DNA of 64,000 nucleotides from Medicago truncatula (lineage: Eukaryota; Streptophyta; Magnoliopsida; Fabales; Fabaceae), in NCBI RefSeq assembly GCF_003473485.1, contig NC_053045.1, forward strand, positions 8,272,501 through 8,336,500, given 5' to 3'. The translations under genes and the position numbers were made by a program. How positions within the stretch are numbered: the first letter of the stretch is position 1; each line of letters opens with the position of its first letter. Below are positions 12,702-22,140 of this stretch, in pieces. The notes beneath the pieces are model-generated. The model was not told where the DNA came from, ran no database searches, and saw nothing but the letters and a program-made list of their open reading frames with translations.

Positions 12702-13823
12702 ATGGATCTTCCTCAAGAACTGATCATTCAATTTCTGTTGAGGTTACCGGTGAAGTCTCTCTTAGTTTTCAAGTGCATTTGTAAGTTATGGTTTTCTATT
12801 ATCTCTGATCCTCACTTTGCAAATTCACATTTCCAACTTAACCATGCAAAACACACTCGTAGATTTTTATGCATTTCAGCTCTATCTCCTGAAATTCGAT
12901 CAATTGATTTTGATGCATTTCTTAACGATGCTCCTGCTTCACCCAACTTTAACTGTTCCCTTCCAGACTCTTATTTTCCCTTTGAAATTAAAGGGTCATG
13001 TAGAGGTTTTATATTTATGTACCGTCATCCAAACATATACATTTGGAATCCATCCACCGGATCGAAAAGACAAATACTTATGTCTGCTTTTAATACCAAA
13101 GCGTATATTAATCTATATGGTTTTGGTTACGATCAGTCTAGAGATGATTATGTGGTGGTTTTATTGTCCAATAAAGTTAATCCATTCTCCGTTGGTGTTC
13201 CTCAATCACATTTGGAGTTTTTCTCGTTTAAAGACAATACTTGGAAAGAAATCGAGGGTACTCACTTACCTTGTGGCGACGATTATAGAGAAGGAGAAGG
13301 GGTGGTTTTTAATGGGGCTATTCATTGGTTGTCTTCGCGTCATGATATAGCTTTGGATGTCATTGTTGGCTTTGATTTAACGGAAAGGATATTGTTTGAG
13401 ATGCCTCTTCCAAATGATGTTGACCACACAGCATTGGTACATTCTGGTTTGTGGGTATCTGGAGAATTTCTCAGTATATGGGTTAAGGATACTACTAATG
13501 ATACAATTGAAATATGGGTGATGAAAGAATACAAAGTGTATTCGTCATGGACTAAGACACTTGTTCTTCCTCAAAATGCCATTCCTGATCATGAATTTGA
13601 CCCTCTGTACTATTCCAGATTTGTGGACTACTTTCACCCTATGTATTCTACAGAAAATGGTGATATTATTGGAAAATATGGTGGTACTAAATTGGTGAAG
13701 TATAATGACAAAGGACAGTTTTTAGGGCATCACTCCTTCTGCAACAGTCCATCCGAAGTTGTCGTGTATACCGAGTCTCTACTTTCACTCTCTGGTGACA
13801 ATGAGCACAATCAAGAACAATGA
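12702..13823 (+). CDS. F1: F-box protein with F-box-associated (FBA) domain
   Basis: Intronless, 373 residues. The start is the ATG at 12702 (MDLPQEL), matching F4. The F-box spans about residues 3-42 (LPQEL, LLRLPVKSL, CKLWFSIISDPHFANSHF). The FBA-type region follows: SCRGFIFMY (99-107), WNPSTG (115-120), YGFGYD (139-144), VFNGAIHWL (202-210), then IVGFDL (221-226). Known family role: the F-box binds SKP1/ASK in an SCF ubiquitin ligase and the C-terminal domain recruits a substrate. The substrate cannot be inferred. Near-identical to F4 through the middle but divergent in the first 50 codons and in a segment near the C-terminus, a mosaic pattern. Looks intact. Confidence 0.93.
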   Translation: MDLPQELIIQFLLRLPVKSLLVFKCICKLWFSIISDPHFANSHFQLNHAKHTRRFLCISALSPEIRSIDFDAFLNDAPASPNFNCSLPDSYFPFEIKGSCRGFIFMYRHPNIYIWNPSTGSKRQILMSAFNTKAYINLYGFGYDQSRDDYVVVLLSNKVNPFSVGVPQSHLEFFSFKDNTWKEIEGTHLPCGDDYREGEGVVFNGAIHWLSSRHDIALDVIVGFDLTERILFEMPLPNDVDHTALVHSGLWVSGEFLSIWVKDTTNDTIEIWVMKEYKVYSSWTKTLVLPQNAIPDHEFDPLYYSRFVDYFHPMYSTENGDIIGKYGGTKLVKYNDKGQFLGHHSFCNSPSEVVVYTESLLSLSGDNEHNQEQ

Positions 13824-14731
13824 GGTTGTGAAATATTCTACTTCATTGTTTTATTTATGTTGAATTATGAACTCTTGAGTCGCTGCATTTGTAACATGTG
13901 CTAAGCTGCTATGTTTTGAAATGTTTATTAGTTTAGTATTTGTCATATTCTTGTCAGAAATATTGACAACTTTGTTTCTTTGTTTGTATGCTTCAATGTT
14001 GTTTATGCATGTGTAACTGGATTGCATTCTAAATTTATGTTATTGTCACTACTTGAAATTGTTTCATGTGGTAAATTAATCTTTTGAGTTTATGCATGTT
14101 GAAGGATATATAAGGTTTTGCTCTTTAATTTCTACTTTAGCTCTTGCCATTTCTCTGTTTTCAACTATGATCCTAAATAGTGTTTCAGTTACAAGTTTTA
14201 ACACTTCATTTAATGTATAATGTAAATATTCACTGGCAAGATTTTTTTACACATCTGCAATGCATGTTTAAATTGAACCCAACTTGAAGTCTTGACACTT
14301 CATTCAATGCATAAAGCTATCGAAAATAAGATAGATTTTTTTGTTAAAATGTAACACATGTACATGTTCTTTTCTATACTTAAGTTTGCGAAGTCATATC
14401 TATACTTAAGTTTGCGAAGTCATATCAATAGGAAATACCTAAAATTATTCATTCATTGCTTGTAAATGGTGAAATGGAATAGACACGCATTAGATAACTT
14501 CCAATTTTAGTTTTTGTTGTCCTGTCTTCATATCATTAAACTCTTATTTATTTATGTTCATTATTCGTTGTTTAATTTCAATCTTGATATGATTGTATAG
14601 AATCAATTTGTATAGTTAGAAAAACCCAGTTTAGCATAATCATAGGAATCTGTTAGGCATATTTTCTGGATGTTTGCTCCATCGCTCCTGTTTGAAAGGA
14701 TGCTGAAACTTTGTGATTGAATATCCGTAAG
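13824..14731. other. 3' flank of F1
   Basis: No gene. The downstream sequence (gagtcgctgcatttgtaac and following) recurs after F2, F4 and F5, and a later part (tttgtaaatggtgaaatgg, near 14460) recurs after F5, F6 and F7. The duplicated unit therefore extends well past each stop codon. Confidence 0.6.
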
Positions 14732-14894
14732 TTTCAGAAGATCAAAAATCTACAAAATCTAATTGTTAGGAATGCAACATTTTCAACAGGGTCTAATATT
14801 TTCAATTGGATTGGATGGGGTTCCCATCAAAGTACTTTCTGATCCTGAGAAAACTGTTGAATTTAAGTTATCCACTCCACTTAAATAATCTGTC
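14732..14894 (+). pseudogene. Relic of a TNL LRR exon (exon-3 type)
   Basis: Plus-strand translation gives FQKIKNLQNLIVRN followed by ATFSTGSNI. This aligns with FKKMKNLRILIVRN and LFSSGPSYL of exon 3 in TNL-A and TNL-B. After a frame change, DPEKTVEFKLS matches the DFYPYRIVDFKLP region of the same exon. Only this piece remains; no TIR, P-loop or exon-4 sequence was found nearby. It lies about 0.9 kb after F1 on the same strand, and a shorter version lies in the same place after F4. Confidence 0.72.
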
Positions 14895-16245
14895 CTTGTA
14901 ACCAGCATAATCAAATATTGAAAAGTATACTTTCAATTTGCATGGAAGAGATAGTTTCTTCTATAGAAAGCATGCAGCACGTAACTTTTAGACGCCACGG
15001 ATAATGGCTGCGATGCCTTGCTCTGCGTAATGAAGATGGAATGCATGTCAATCCTACCACCAAAGCTTCCAAACTTTAAACTTAGGGACCAAGTTAGTAT
15101 AAGTTGAAATGTGAGCAGGATAGGCTAAATGCATTTCTTGAAGGAAAAAAAAGAAAGAAAGTAATTTTATCTGCTTCACAATGGATTTTGCTTGTAAAAC
15201 TCTTCAATTTATTGCTTTCAGATTAGTTAAAAACAGTTTGTCCACAACCCTCACTCAATGGATTAGCGCCACAAAATTTGAAATGATTTGTAAAATATTG
15301 TTTTCACTCTAAATAACATGGCAATCATACCAAATTTTGTGCTGTGTCTAAAATTAAATGACTTTTACTATCAACGATTCGTCACAACTTTATTAATTTC
15401 GTCATTAATTCACTCGCTAACATTATTATATTAATTTTCAATCTTGATATGCCAATGTCATCGTTGATTTGGATCGCACATACATTTTTCACCTTTATGA
15501 ACACTAAATAAGTAGGGCATCATAATTTGTGAAGAATTGTGATACAAATTAAAGGAACATGATTGCCATATATTCAAATTATAACATGTTTTCATACTAA
15601 GAGATGGATTGAAGAACTCTACCGTGGGGGTCTTCGTTATAAGTCGTTTAACTATTTAATCGTTGCCTCGTTAGATTGTGAAGATAATGTTGAAAACCTA
15701 GACAGTCACGAGTGTAGTTTGCCTCTAATCCATGCTTTATATATGTTCATCCTGTTAAGTTTGTTAATCAGTACTTCCAAAAAAGCACAACAAAACTCCC
15801 TTTCTTCTACATCTATCTATGTAATCTTTACAAGAGGGGACTTTGAAAATCACAGTGCATATGTTTACATCTTTAGTTTTTTGAGAATTGATATATTACA
15901 CTTGTACTGATTTCATTATTTTTCACGTTGGAACTTATCCTTGTCTCTCATAGAAACTATACTTAAACTTTTATGTAACTATATGAACAAACATGTATCC
16001 AAAAATTATTCTCAGCATTAACTTTCTCATGAAATAAAAATGAGATCTTAATCCTGGGTAATTTTTTAAAAATGTGTTTGGTTCATATTTATCACATTTC
16101 TAAAAATATTTGTAAAACTGATTATATGCAAAGTTATTAGAGCATCTGATGTTTGTCTAATATCATGTAGAGCTTATTAGATAGCCTCATTGAAGAACAA
16201 ATAAGAAGCAATGATGCAAGGCCTCTCTCTCACACACACACAAAT
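14895..16245. other. Spacer downstream of F1, no gene called
   Basis: Parts match 35930-36560 in block 2. An open frame at 15563-15910 (+, 115 codons) is not conserved in block 2, where the same DNA has indels, so it is not called. A CA/CT microsatellite lies at about 16222-16242. Confidence 0.5.
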
Positions 16246-16257
16246 ATGACCCCTTTA

Positions 16258-16353
16258 TATATTTTTTTTAAGATAGCCTAATGACTAGAATTTCATTTTT
16301 AAAGTGAATAAGTGGGGTGTCCGGGGTTCGAACCCCGGCCTCTGCATATAATA
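16258..16353 (-). mobile_element. SINE-like insertion with 12-bp target duplication
   Basis: Flanked by direct repeats atgaccccttta at 16246-16257 and 16354-16365. The left side is T-rich, which is the A-rich tail of a minus-strand retroposon. The body holds a palindromic box-B-like word (ggggttcgaacccc). Block 2 keeps an apparently empty site (aaaatgaccccattgc) near 36668, so insertion followed the duplication. Confidence 0.7.
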
Positions 16354-16439
16354 ATGACCCCTTTATGATACACTCTATTCAATGGTTTCCTTATATTTAA
16401 TACAAAAATGTTGTGCAAACATTTTTATAGTTTTTAAAA

Positions 16440-16626
16440 GGGAAATGCTAATCGGTACCCCCGGGGCACTGGTTAAGGGTATGAAAAAGGAAATTATATA
16501 GTAGTTAATGTATTGAAATTGTGTAATTAATTTATAATAATGTTAAAAACAGTTTCCTTTTATGGTAATAATTCTCTTTTATGGCATACTTAACCCGTGC
16601 CCCGGGGGCACCGGTTAGCAGGACCC
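16440..16626. mobile_element. Mutator-type MITE with 9-bp target duplication
   Basis: 187 bp with strong terminal inverted repeats: left tgctaatcggtacccccggg, right the reverse complement of tgctaaccggtgcccccggg. It is flanked by tttttaaaa at 16431-16439 and 16627-16635. A 9-bp target duplication is the Mutator superfamily hallmark. Absent from block 2. Confidence 0.8.
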
Positions 16627-16809
16627 TTTTTAAAATGTACTAATGTAAAATTATTAGTGAGACCCACTTAATAATTTTTTAGGAGTTGTTAGATTGGAGT
16701 GAATGAATGCTTACCTTTAACAATTGATTGAATAAATGATGTATACACACGAGATTACTTTAAATTTATCTTCATAAGAGAATCATTGGAGATTCACTTA
16801 GCTGATTAC

Positions 16810-17248
16810 CATGGGCGGTTTCACCGTCCGGCGACCCCAGGCGGTCGCCCGGGCTCGATCGATAATTTTTGTCGAAAATTTATAAATTTTTTGTGTAAAG
16901 CCGTATTTTAACGTTCTTAACTCGCCTCTAACAAATCATGAAAAAATTCAATCTCTCGGTTACTTTTTTGGACTTCGCGTATATTACAGGGTTATAAATA
17001 ATAAATTTTTTGAATTACATGGTCAAAATACATGTTATTTAATTACATGGCCAATTTTTCACATATATTACATGGTCAATTTTAATTAATAATTCTATTT
17101 TAAATTGTACTTTTATTGACAAAATGATAAACCTCTTTTATTTCGATTTTTTTAATTATTAAAATTAAAAAAAAAGATTTATGACTGTTGATATAATTTA
17201 GGATAAATTTTTCGCCCGGGCTCCATAAATTTCCTGGCTCCGCCACTA
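16810..17248. mobile_element. hAT-type non-autonomous element with 8-bp target duplication
   Basis: 439 bp flanked by ctgattac at 16802-16809 and 17249-17256. The ends are catgggcgg and, reversed, tagtggcgg, short imperfect inverted repeats of hAT type. Subterminal parts are GC-rich (cgcccgggct), the interior AT-rich. No transposase. Absent from block 2. Confidence 0.68.
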
Positions 17249-17953
17249 CTGATTACTTATATTTTCTTTTCCTTCCCACCTTTATGAGAATGTTTTATTC
17301 CCACTCATTTTCTTGGGAATAAAAGTATAGAAAAATGAAAGTTTTTTTATTCCTTGTAATGTTATACACCTAAGAATTAATTTAAGTTAATTTATTGATT
17401 TTTTTTTTAATCTCCAAGTTTTTAAAAATAACTTTTCAACTATGATAGATGTTCAAAATTGCTCTTTTCTTCAACTACCACATACTCAACGACAATTAGA
17501 AAAATATGCAATTTTAAAAGTGAAAAGAGCGATTGTCTAAGAACCCGTTTGTTATAGTTTTTTTTAAGAAAAAAATTCTTATTTTTCTTAAAAATAATCA
17601 TTTTTATGAATATTGCATCCGTTTGTTACAACTTTTAAAATAAATCAGAATCTAAAAAAAAAAAAAAACAACTTCAAATGATAAGAGGTTAAGAGAGCTT
17701 CTCAAAAAATATATATTTTTTTAGAGAAAAGAGAAAATATGGATTAAAAGAATTGAACTAATTTTATAACAAAAAATTGCTTTTATACAGCAGTATCAAA
17801 ACAAACTAAATTATTTAAAAACATAGAGTGATTTTTATTAGCATAAACAAACACAAAATCAAATTTTATTTTACTCCGTAATAAACGAACTTCAATCTTT
17901 TGTTAACCCTATGTAAGAATACCAGCCCAAGCTAGCTATCTAGCTATAATATA

Positions 17954-18236
17954 CTTCACCCGTCCCAAATTGTATGTCAATTTAGAAAAAATATTTGTCT
18001 CAAATTATATGTCACTTTACAATACAAGGAAAAATTAATGTTACTTTTCCTATTATATCCTTAACTATTTACTGTTCTCTCTCTTCTTTCAATTCCTTCA
18101 TTTATCTTTCCCATATCATTTATTGAGAACAATTTTGTAAAACAACTCATAATATCTCTTTCCCACACAATATTAATTACATCCTTAATATGTGGTGAAA
18201 TGCCCAAAACGTCGTACAATTTGGGGACGGAGGGAG
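17954..18236. mobile_element. Stowaway MITE just upstream of F2
   Basis: The left end cttcacccgtcccaaattgt pairs with a right end whose reverse complement is ctccctccgtccccaaattg. TA dinucleotides flank both sides, as expected for Tc1/mariner-type Stowaway elements. It ends about 225 bp before the F2 start codon and is missing upstream of F5, so the two promoters now differ. Confidence 0.75.
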
Positions 18237-18461
18237 TAACAAAACTAAAATCTCTCTCTAACCTAAGAAACACAACGCTGTGTAGCTATTCTTCTTCTCT
18301 GTTCTTAATCTTTTTTCTGCTCATTTTTTTTTCCAGTTGGTTCGATGGGTTTTTCCGGTTCGGCGTGTTCTGGTTTAATGACATTATCACCGGTTTTTTA
18401 AATTAGGGTTTGCTAAAATTAGAAGGTTGTAAAATTAGGGTTTGATCAAAGTAGAGTGAGC

Positions 18462-19526
18462 ATGGAGAAAAAGACAGTGTTGTATCTGCCTCATGAACTA
18501 ATAATCCAAATTCTGATGAGGTTGCCGGTGAAGTCTCTTATATGTTTCAAATGCGTTTGTAAGTCTTGGTTTTCTCTTATCTCTGATCCTCACTTTGAAA
18601 ATTCACATTTTCAACTTGCCTCTGCAACACACACTTGTAGATTTTTATGCATATCAACTCAATCTCATGAAATTCGATCTATAGATTTTGAAGCATTTCT
18701 TAACGATGATCCTGCTTCAGTGAACCTTAATTTTTCGCTTCCAGAATCTTATTTTCCTGTTGAAATTAGAGGTTCGTGTAGAGGGTTTATACTTTTGTAC
18801 CGACCTCCAAACATCCACTTATGGAATCCATCCATTGGATTTAAAACACAAATACCGGTGTCTCCCTTTGATTCCAAATCAATAGCACATTGTCATGGTT
18901 TTGGTTATGACCAGTCAAGAGATGATTACTTGGTGGTTGAATTTTCCCATGTTTCATCACATTTGGAGGTTTTCTCATTTAGAGATAATACGTGGAAAGA
19001 AATTGATGGTCATACTCACTTCCCTTATGTCGTCGTTCCTTCTCAGAGAAAAGGGTTTCTATTTAATGGGGCTATTCATTGGTTGGCTTATCGCCGTGAT
19101 TTAAAACTGAATGTCATTGTTACGTTTGATTTAATGGAGAAGAAAATGTTTGAGATGCCTGTTCCAAGTGATTTTAACAATGGATATCTTTATAGTTTGT
19201 GGGTATTTGGAGAATTTCTCAGTTTATGCGCTAAGGATTATGATAATGATACAATTGTAATATGGGTGATGAAAGAATACAAAGTGCATTCGTCATGGAC
19301 TAAAACTCTTGTTCTTTCTGTTGATGCCATTCCTGATCACTACTTTCAACCTATATATTCTACAAAAAATGGTGATATTATTGGAAGAAATCTTAGTACT
19401 AGATTGGTGAAGTATAATGATAAAGGACAACTATTAGGACAGCGCTCCTTCTGTAACAGTCAATCTGAAATTGTCATGTATACAGAATCTCTGCTTTCAC
19501 TACTTGGTGACAATGAGCATGATTAA
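18462..19526 (+). CDS. F2: F-box protein with FBA domain
   Basis: Intronless, 354 residues, start at the ATG at 18462 (MEKKTVLYLPHEL). F-box at about residues 8-48 (LPHELIIQILMRLPVKSL, CKSWFSLISDPHF). The FBA region has SCRGFILLY, WNPSIG (121-126), HGFGYD (145-150), FLFNGAIHWL (199-208) and VTFDL. Predicted SCF substrate receptor, substrate unknown. Almost identical to the broken copy F5. Two telo-box words (ttagggttt) lie upstream, at about 18403 and 18435. Intact by eye. Confidence 0.92.
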   Translation: MEKKTVLYLPHELIIQILMRLPVKSLICFKCVCKSWFSLISDPHFENSHFQLASATHTCRFLCISTQSHEIRSIDFEAFLNDDPASVNLNFSLPESYFPVEIRGSCRGFILLYRPPNIHLWNPSIGFKTQIPVSPFDSKSIAHCHGFGYDQSRDDYLVVEFSHVSSHLEVFSFRDNTWKEIDGHTHFPYVVVPSQRKGFLFNGAIHWLAYRRDLKLNVIVTFDLMEKKMFEMPVPSDFNNGYLYSLWVFGEFLSLCAKDYDNDTIVIWVMKEYKVHSSWTKTLVLSVDAIPDHYFQPIYSTKNGDIIGRNLSTRLVKYNDKGQLLGQRSFCNSQSEIVMYTESLLSLLGDNEHD

Positions 19527-19638
19527 GAAGATGTCACAAACAAAAACAATCAGTTTGAGAAATATTCTTCTTCATTGTTTTCTTTATCTTTATAATTATA
19601 TTGTTTTATGTACTCTTGGGTGGCTGCATTTGTAAGCT

Positions 19639-19842
19639 TAACCAGTATGCATAATTAGTTGAAGTTGAATGTGAGCATGATAGGCTACAATTTATTGGAA
19701 TTGAATGATTTAAATCTGCAGACTTTAATGACAACCAATTTTGAGAAAGTAACTTTATCTTTTCCACAATGATTGGTACAACAATAGATTTTGCTTGTGA
19801 ACCATTTCACGATGTATGCTTGCCATCCTTACGCCGGGTGCC

Positions 19843-19874
<32 letters not shown>

Positions 19875-20290
19875 TCAGAGGGACATCCGAATATAGATTT
19901 TCTGTTTGTACTAATTTTCTTTTTCAATCAATTTTTCAAGTTGTCTTGTGACAGGGCAAGATAACTGATTTTTTTCTTGAAAGTTAAACGTACTACTCAA
20001 ACTTCACACATTCTCTCTTCGTCCCAAAATAAGTGATCTAATTTGAATATATACTCTATTCATATAACATATTTTGACTATACCTCTTAAAAAAAACACA
20101 ACTTGAACAATACCAGTTGAATCGGAAATCATGAAAACAAGCAAAAAAAACAAAAAATTGATGGTTGTGTGGAGACAAATCTCTTCTGCATGATAACTAA
20201 ATAAAGAAAAAAGAGCTTCACACCAAATATACAAACAAAAAAGATAGAATCGGTCATGAAAACCAACAACCAACATGCCCATTAGAAGGC
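19639..20290. repeat. U6-bearing repeat, copy 1 of 3
   Basis: Begins agcttaaccagtatgcat. The same 0.65-0.8 kb recurs at 25237-26050 and 40021-40800. All three contain the U6-like sequence, and copies 1 and 2 lie near the 3' end of an F-box gene or fragment. Copies 2 and 3 share an inserted segment near atctctaac that copy 1 lacks. Confidence 0.85.
19799..19890 (-). pseudogene. U6 snRNA-like sequence, copy 1
   Basis: The minus strand carries a run matching the U6 core: gataaaattggaacgatac followed directly by agagaagattagcatggc, then an aaggatgg segment like the aaggatgac of U6. The 5' stem is rearranged, the 3' end reads catcgtgaaatgg rather than aatcgagaaatgg, and no T-run terminator follows. 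I saw no upstream USE (tcccacatcg). Probably a pseudogene. Confidence 0.75.
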
Positions 20291-20707
20291 AGAAGAGTTT
20301 ATACTAACCTGCTTGATATATTGTATAGAATCACATTTTAATAACAAGTCCACTGATATTAGAGAACAAAAATTTATTTTTTTCCTTCAACATGTATAAA
20401 CTCATCAGATTAATTTACCATATAAAACAATTTCAAGCAGTGACAGATTGAGTTACACATCACAAACAAAGTTGTCAATATTTCCAATAAGCCTATGACA
20501 AATAATTAACCAATAAACATTCCATGACGTAATGATTCAGCTCATTTACATAATAGCTCATGTTACAAATGAGGTTACCAATACAGTCAAACACATATTG
20601 CCCTACAAATGCAACCATCAGAGTTCATAATACAATATAATTATAATTATGAAGAAAATAGTTGAGAATATTTCACAATGTCGGTCTTCTTGTTTGTGTG
20701 ATCTTTC

Positions 20708-21868
20708 TTAAATTTGCTTGTTGTCACCAGGGCCAGGGAGTGAAAGCAGAGACTCAGTATACATGACAACTTCGGATGGACTATTACAGAAGGCGTGATG
20801 CCTTAATAACTGTCCTTGGTAATTATACTTCACCAATCTAGTACCATGATTACTTCCAATAACATCAGACATGTTTGTAGAATGCATATTTCTTCCAATA
20901 ATATCACCATTTTTTGTAGAATATATAGGTTGAAAGTAGTGATCAGGAATGGCTTCAACAGAAAGAACAAGAGATTTAATCCAAGACGAATGCACTTTGT
21001 ATTCTTTCATCACCCATATTTCAACTGTATCATTAGCATTATCCTTAGCCCATACACTAAGATATTCTCCAAATACCCACAAACCAGAATGTACCAATGC
21101 ACTATGGTGAACATTATTTGGAAGAGGCATCTCAAACAATTTCCTTTCCATTAAATCAAAGGAAACAATTACATTCCAACGTAAATCACGACGCAAAGCC
21201 AACCAATGAATAGCCCCATTAAATAGAAACCCTTTTCTGCGAGAAGGGATGACACAATAAGCAAAGGGAGCACCCTCAGTTTCTTTCCATGTATTATCTC
21301 TAAATGAGAAAAACTTCAAACGTGTTGAAACTACGGTTATATGATAGGACAATACAACCACCAAGTAATCATCTCTTACCTGGTCATAACCAAAACCATG
21401 TATATGAATGCTACAAAGTTTTGCTAATTTGGAACGAAAAGGAGACCCAGGTATTTGTTTTTTAAATCCAGTGGATGGATTCCATATGTAGATGTTTGGG
21501 TCACGATACAAAAGTATAAACCCTCTACACGAACCTCTAATTTCAGCCGGAAAATAAGATTCTGGAAGCGAAAAATTAAGGTTCACTGAAGCAGTATCAT
21601 CATCGTTAAGAAATGCTTCAAAACCTATAGATCGAATTTCATGAGATAGAGATGATATGCACATAATTCTAGGAGTGTGCGTTGTGGTGGTGAGTTGAAA
21701 ATGTGAATTTGCAAAATGGGGATCAGAGATAAGAGAAAACCATAGCTTACAAACACATTTGAAATGAATAAGAGACTTCACCGGCAGCCGCATCAAGATT
21801 TGAATAATCAATTCATGAGGAAGATACGGCAGTGTCTTCTGCTTCTTCTCCTGCGTGCTCTCTACCAT
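20708..21868 (-). CDS. F3: F-box protein with FBA domain
   Basis: Intronless, 386 residues from the ATG at 21868 (MVESTQEKKQ). The frame stays open 55 codons further upstream, but that part matches the non-coding leader of F2, so the downstream start is preferred. F-box about residues 14-55 (LPHELIIQILMRLPVKSL, CKLWFSLISDPHFANSHF). FBA motifs: SCRGFILLY, WNPSTG, HGFGYD, FLFNGAIHWL, VSFDL. About 30 residues longer than F2, partly from a short repeated GRNMHSTN-type insertion near the C-terminus. Convergent with F2. Telo-box aaaccctaa lies just upstream of the start. Predicted SCF substrate receptor. Confidence 0.91.
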   Translation of the reverse strand: MVESTQEKKQKTLPYLPHELIIQILMRLPVKSLIHFKCVCKLWFSLISDPHFANSHFQLTTTTHTPRIMCISSLSHEIRSIGFEAFLNDDDTASVNLNFSLPESYFPAEIRGSCRGFILLYRDPNIYIWNPSTGFKKQIPGSPFRSKLAKLCSIHIHGFGYDQVRDDYLVVVLSYHITVVSTRLKFFSFRDNTWKETEGAPFAYCVIPSRRKGFLFNGAIHWLALRRDLRWNVIVSFDLMERKLFEMPLPNNVHHSALVHSGLWVFGEYLSVWAKDNANDTVEIWVMKEYKVHSSWIKSLVLSVEAIPDHYFQPIYSTKNGDIIGRNMHSTNMSDVIGSNHGTRLVKYNYQGQLLRHHAFCNSPSEVVMYTESLLSLPGPGDNKQI

Positions 21869-22105
21869 CTTGTAAACCCTAATTTTACAGAAAGGGAAAA
21901 TAACGATCAGTGTTGTTATAAGCCGAGTTTTAAAAATCGGTGATAGTGTCATTAAACCAGGGAAAAACTGGATTGAACCGGCTGAAACAAAAAAAAAACT
22001 TGTGCGGAACACGAAATAGCAGCAGTTTGCCAAAACTGACCTTGATTTTAAAAAAGTTTTGAAGGTAGTTTGGAGATTTCTCTTAGACTTTAAAAATTGA
22101 TTAAA

Positions 22106-22140
22106 CTAGATCTTCTACCAGTGCTGCCGCACGGGTCATA
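22106..22140 (-). mobile_element. Helitron 3' terminus
   Basis: The minus strand reads gacccgtgcggcagcactgg, then a short spacer, then gatCTAG followed by T. The hairpin (gtgc/gcac core) just before CTAG and the A/T insertion site fit a Helitron 3' end. The end at 60063-60093 has the same gacccgtgc start and gatctag ending, suggesting one family. The 5' end of the element, to the right, was not located. Confidence 0.5.

Larger units (their letters stand above)
11265..19640. repeat. Segmental duplication, block 1 (partner 31330-38320)
   Basis: Long stretches match 31330-38320 in the same order and orientation: a MITE, the F1/F4 promoters and genes, their 3' flanks, a TNL exon relic, the spacer, then F2/F5 and their 3' flanks. 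Homology is broken by block-specific insertions: a SINE and MITEs at 16.26-17.25 kb and a Stowaway at 17.95 kb here; two insertions at 32.04 and 32.77 kb in the partner. Boundaries are by eye, good to about 50 bp on the left and less well on the right. Confidence 0.85.
19527..20707. other. Convergent spacer between F2 and F3
   Basis: Holds the 3' flanks of F2 (+) and F3 (-) and the shared U6-bearing repeat at 19639-20290. No coding gene seen. Confidence 0.6.

Noticed and set aside
12817-13350. 177-codon alternative frame within F1, with equivalents in F2, F4, F5, F6 and F7
   Set aside because: Overlaps the true F-box frame and has no recognisable motif; conserved only because the main frame is.
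15563-15910. 115-codon open frame (+) downstream of F1
   Set aside because: The corresponding DNA in block 2 has indels that break the frame, so there is no sign of coding constraint.
16320-16345. Possible tRNA gene, from the ggttcgaaccc word
   Set aside because: Only a box-B-like palindrome is present, with no cloverleaf or acceptor stem. The 12-bp target duplication and A-rich tail identify a SINE.
20816-21154. Open frame on the + strand inside F3
   Set aside because: Antisense shadow of the F3 coding sequence; similar shadows occur in all F-box copies.
21869-22033. 55-codon N-terminal extension of F3
   Set aside because: The sequence is homologous to the untranslated leader of F2, so translation there is unlikely.
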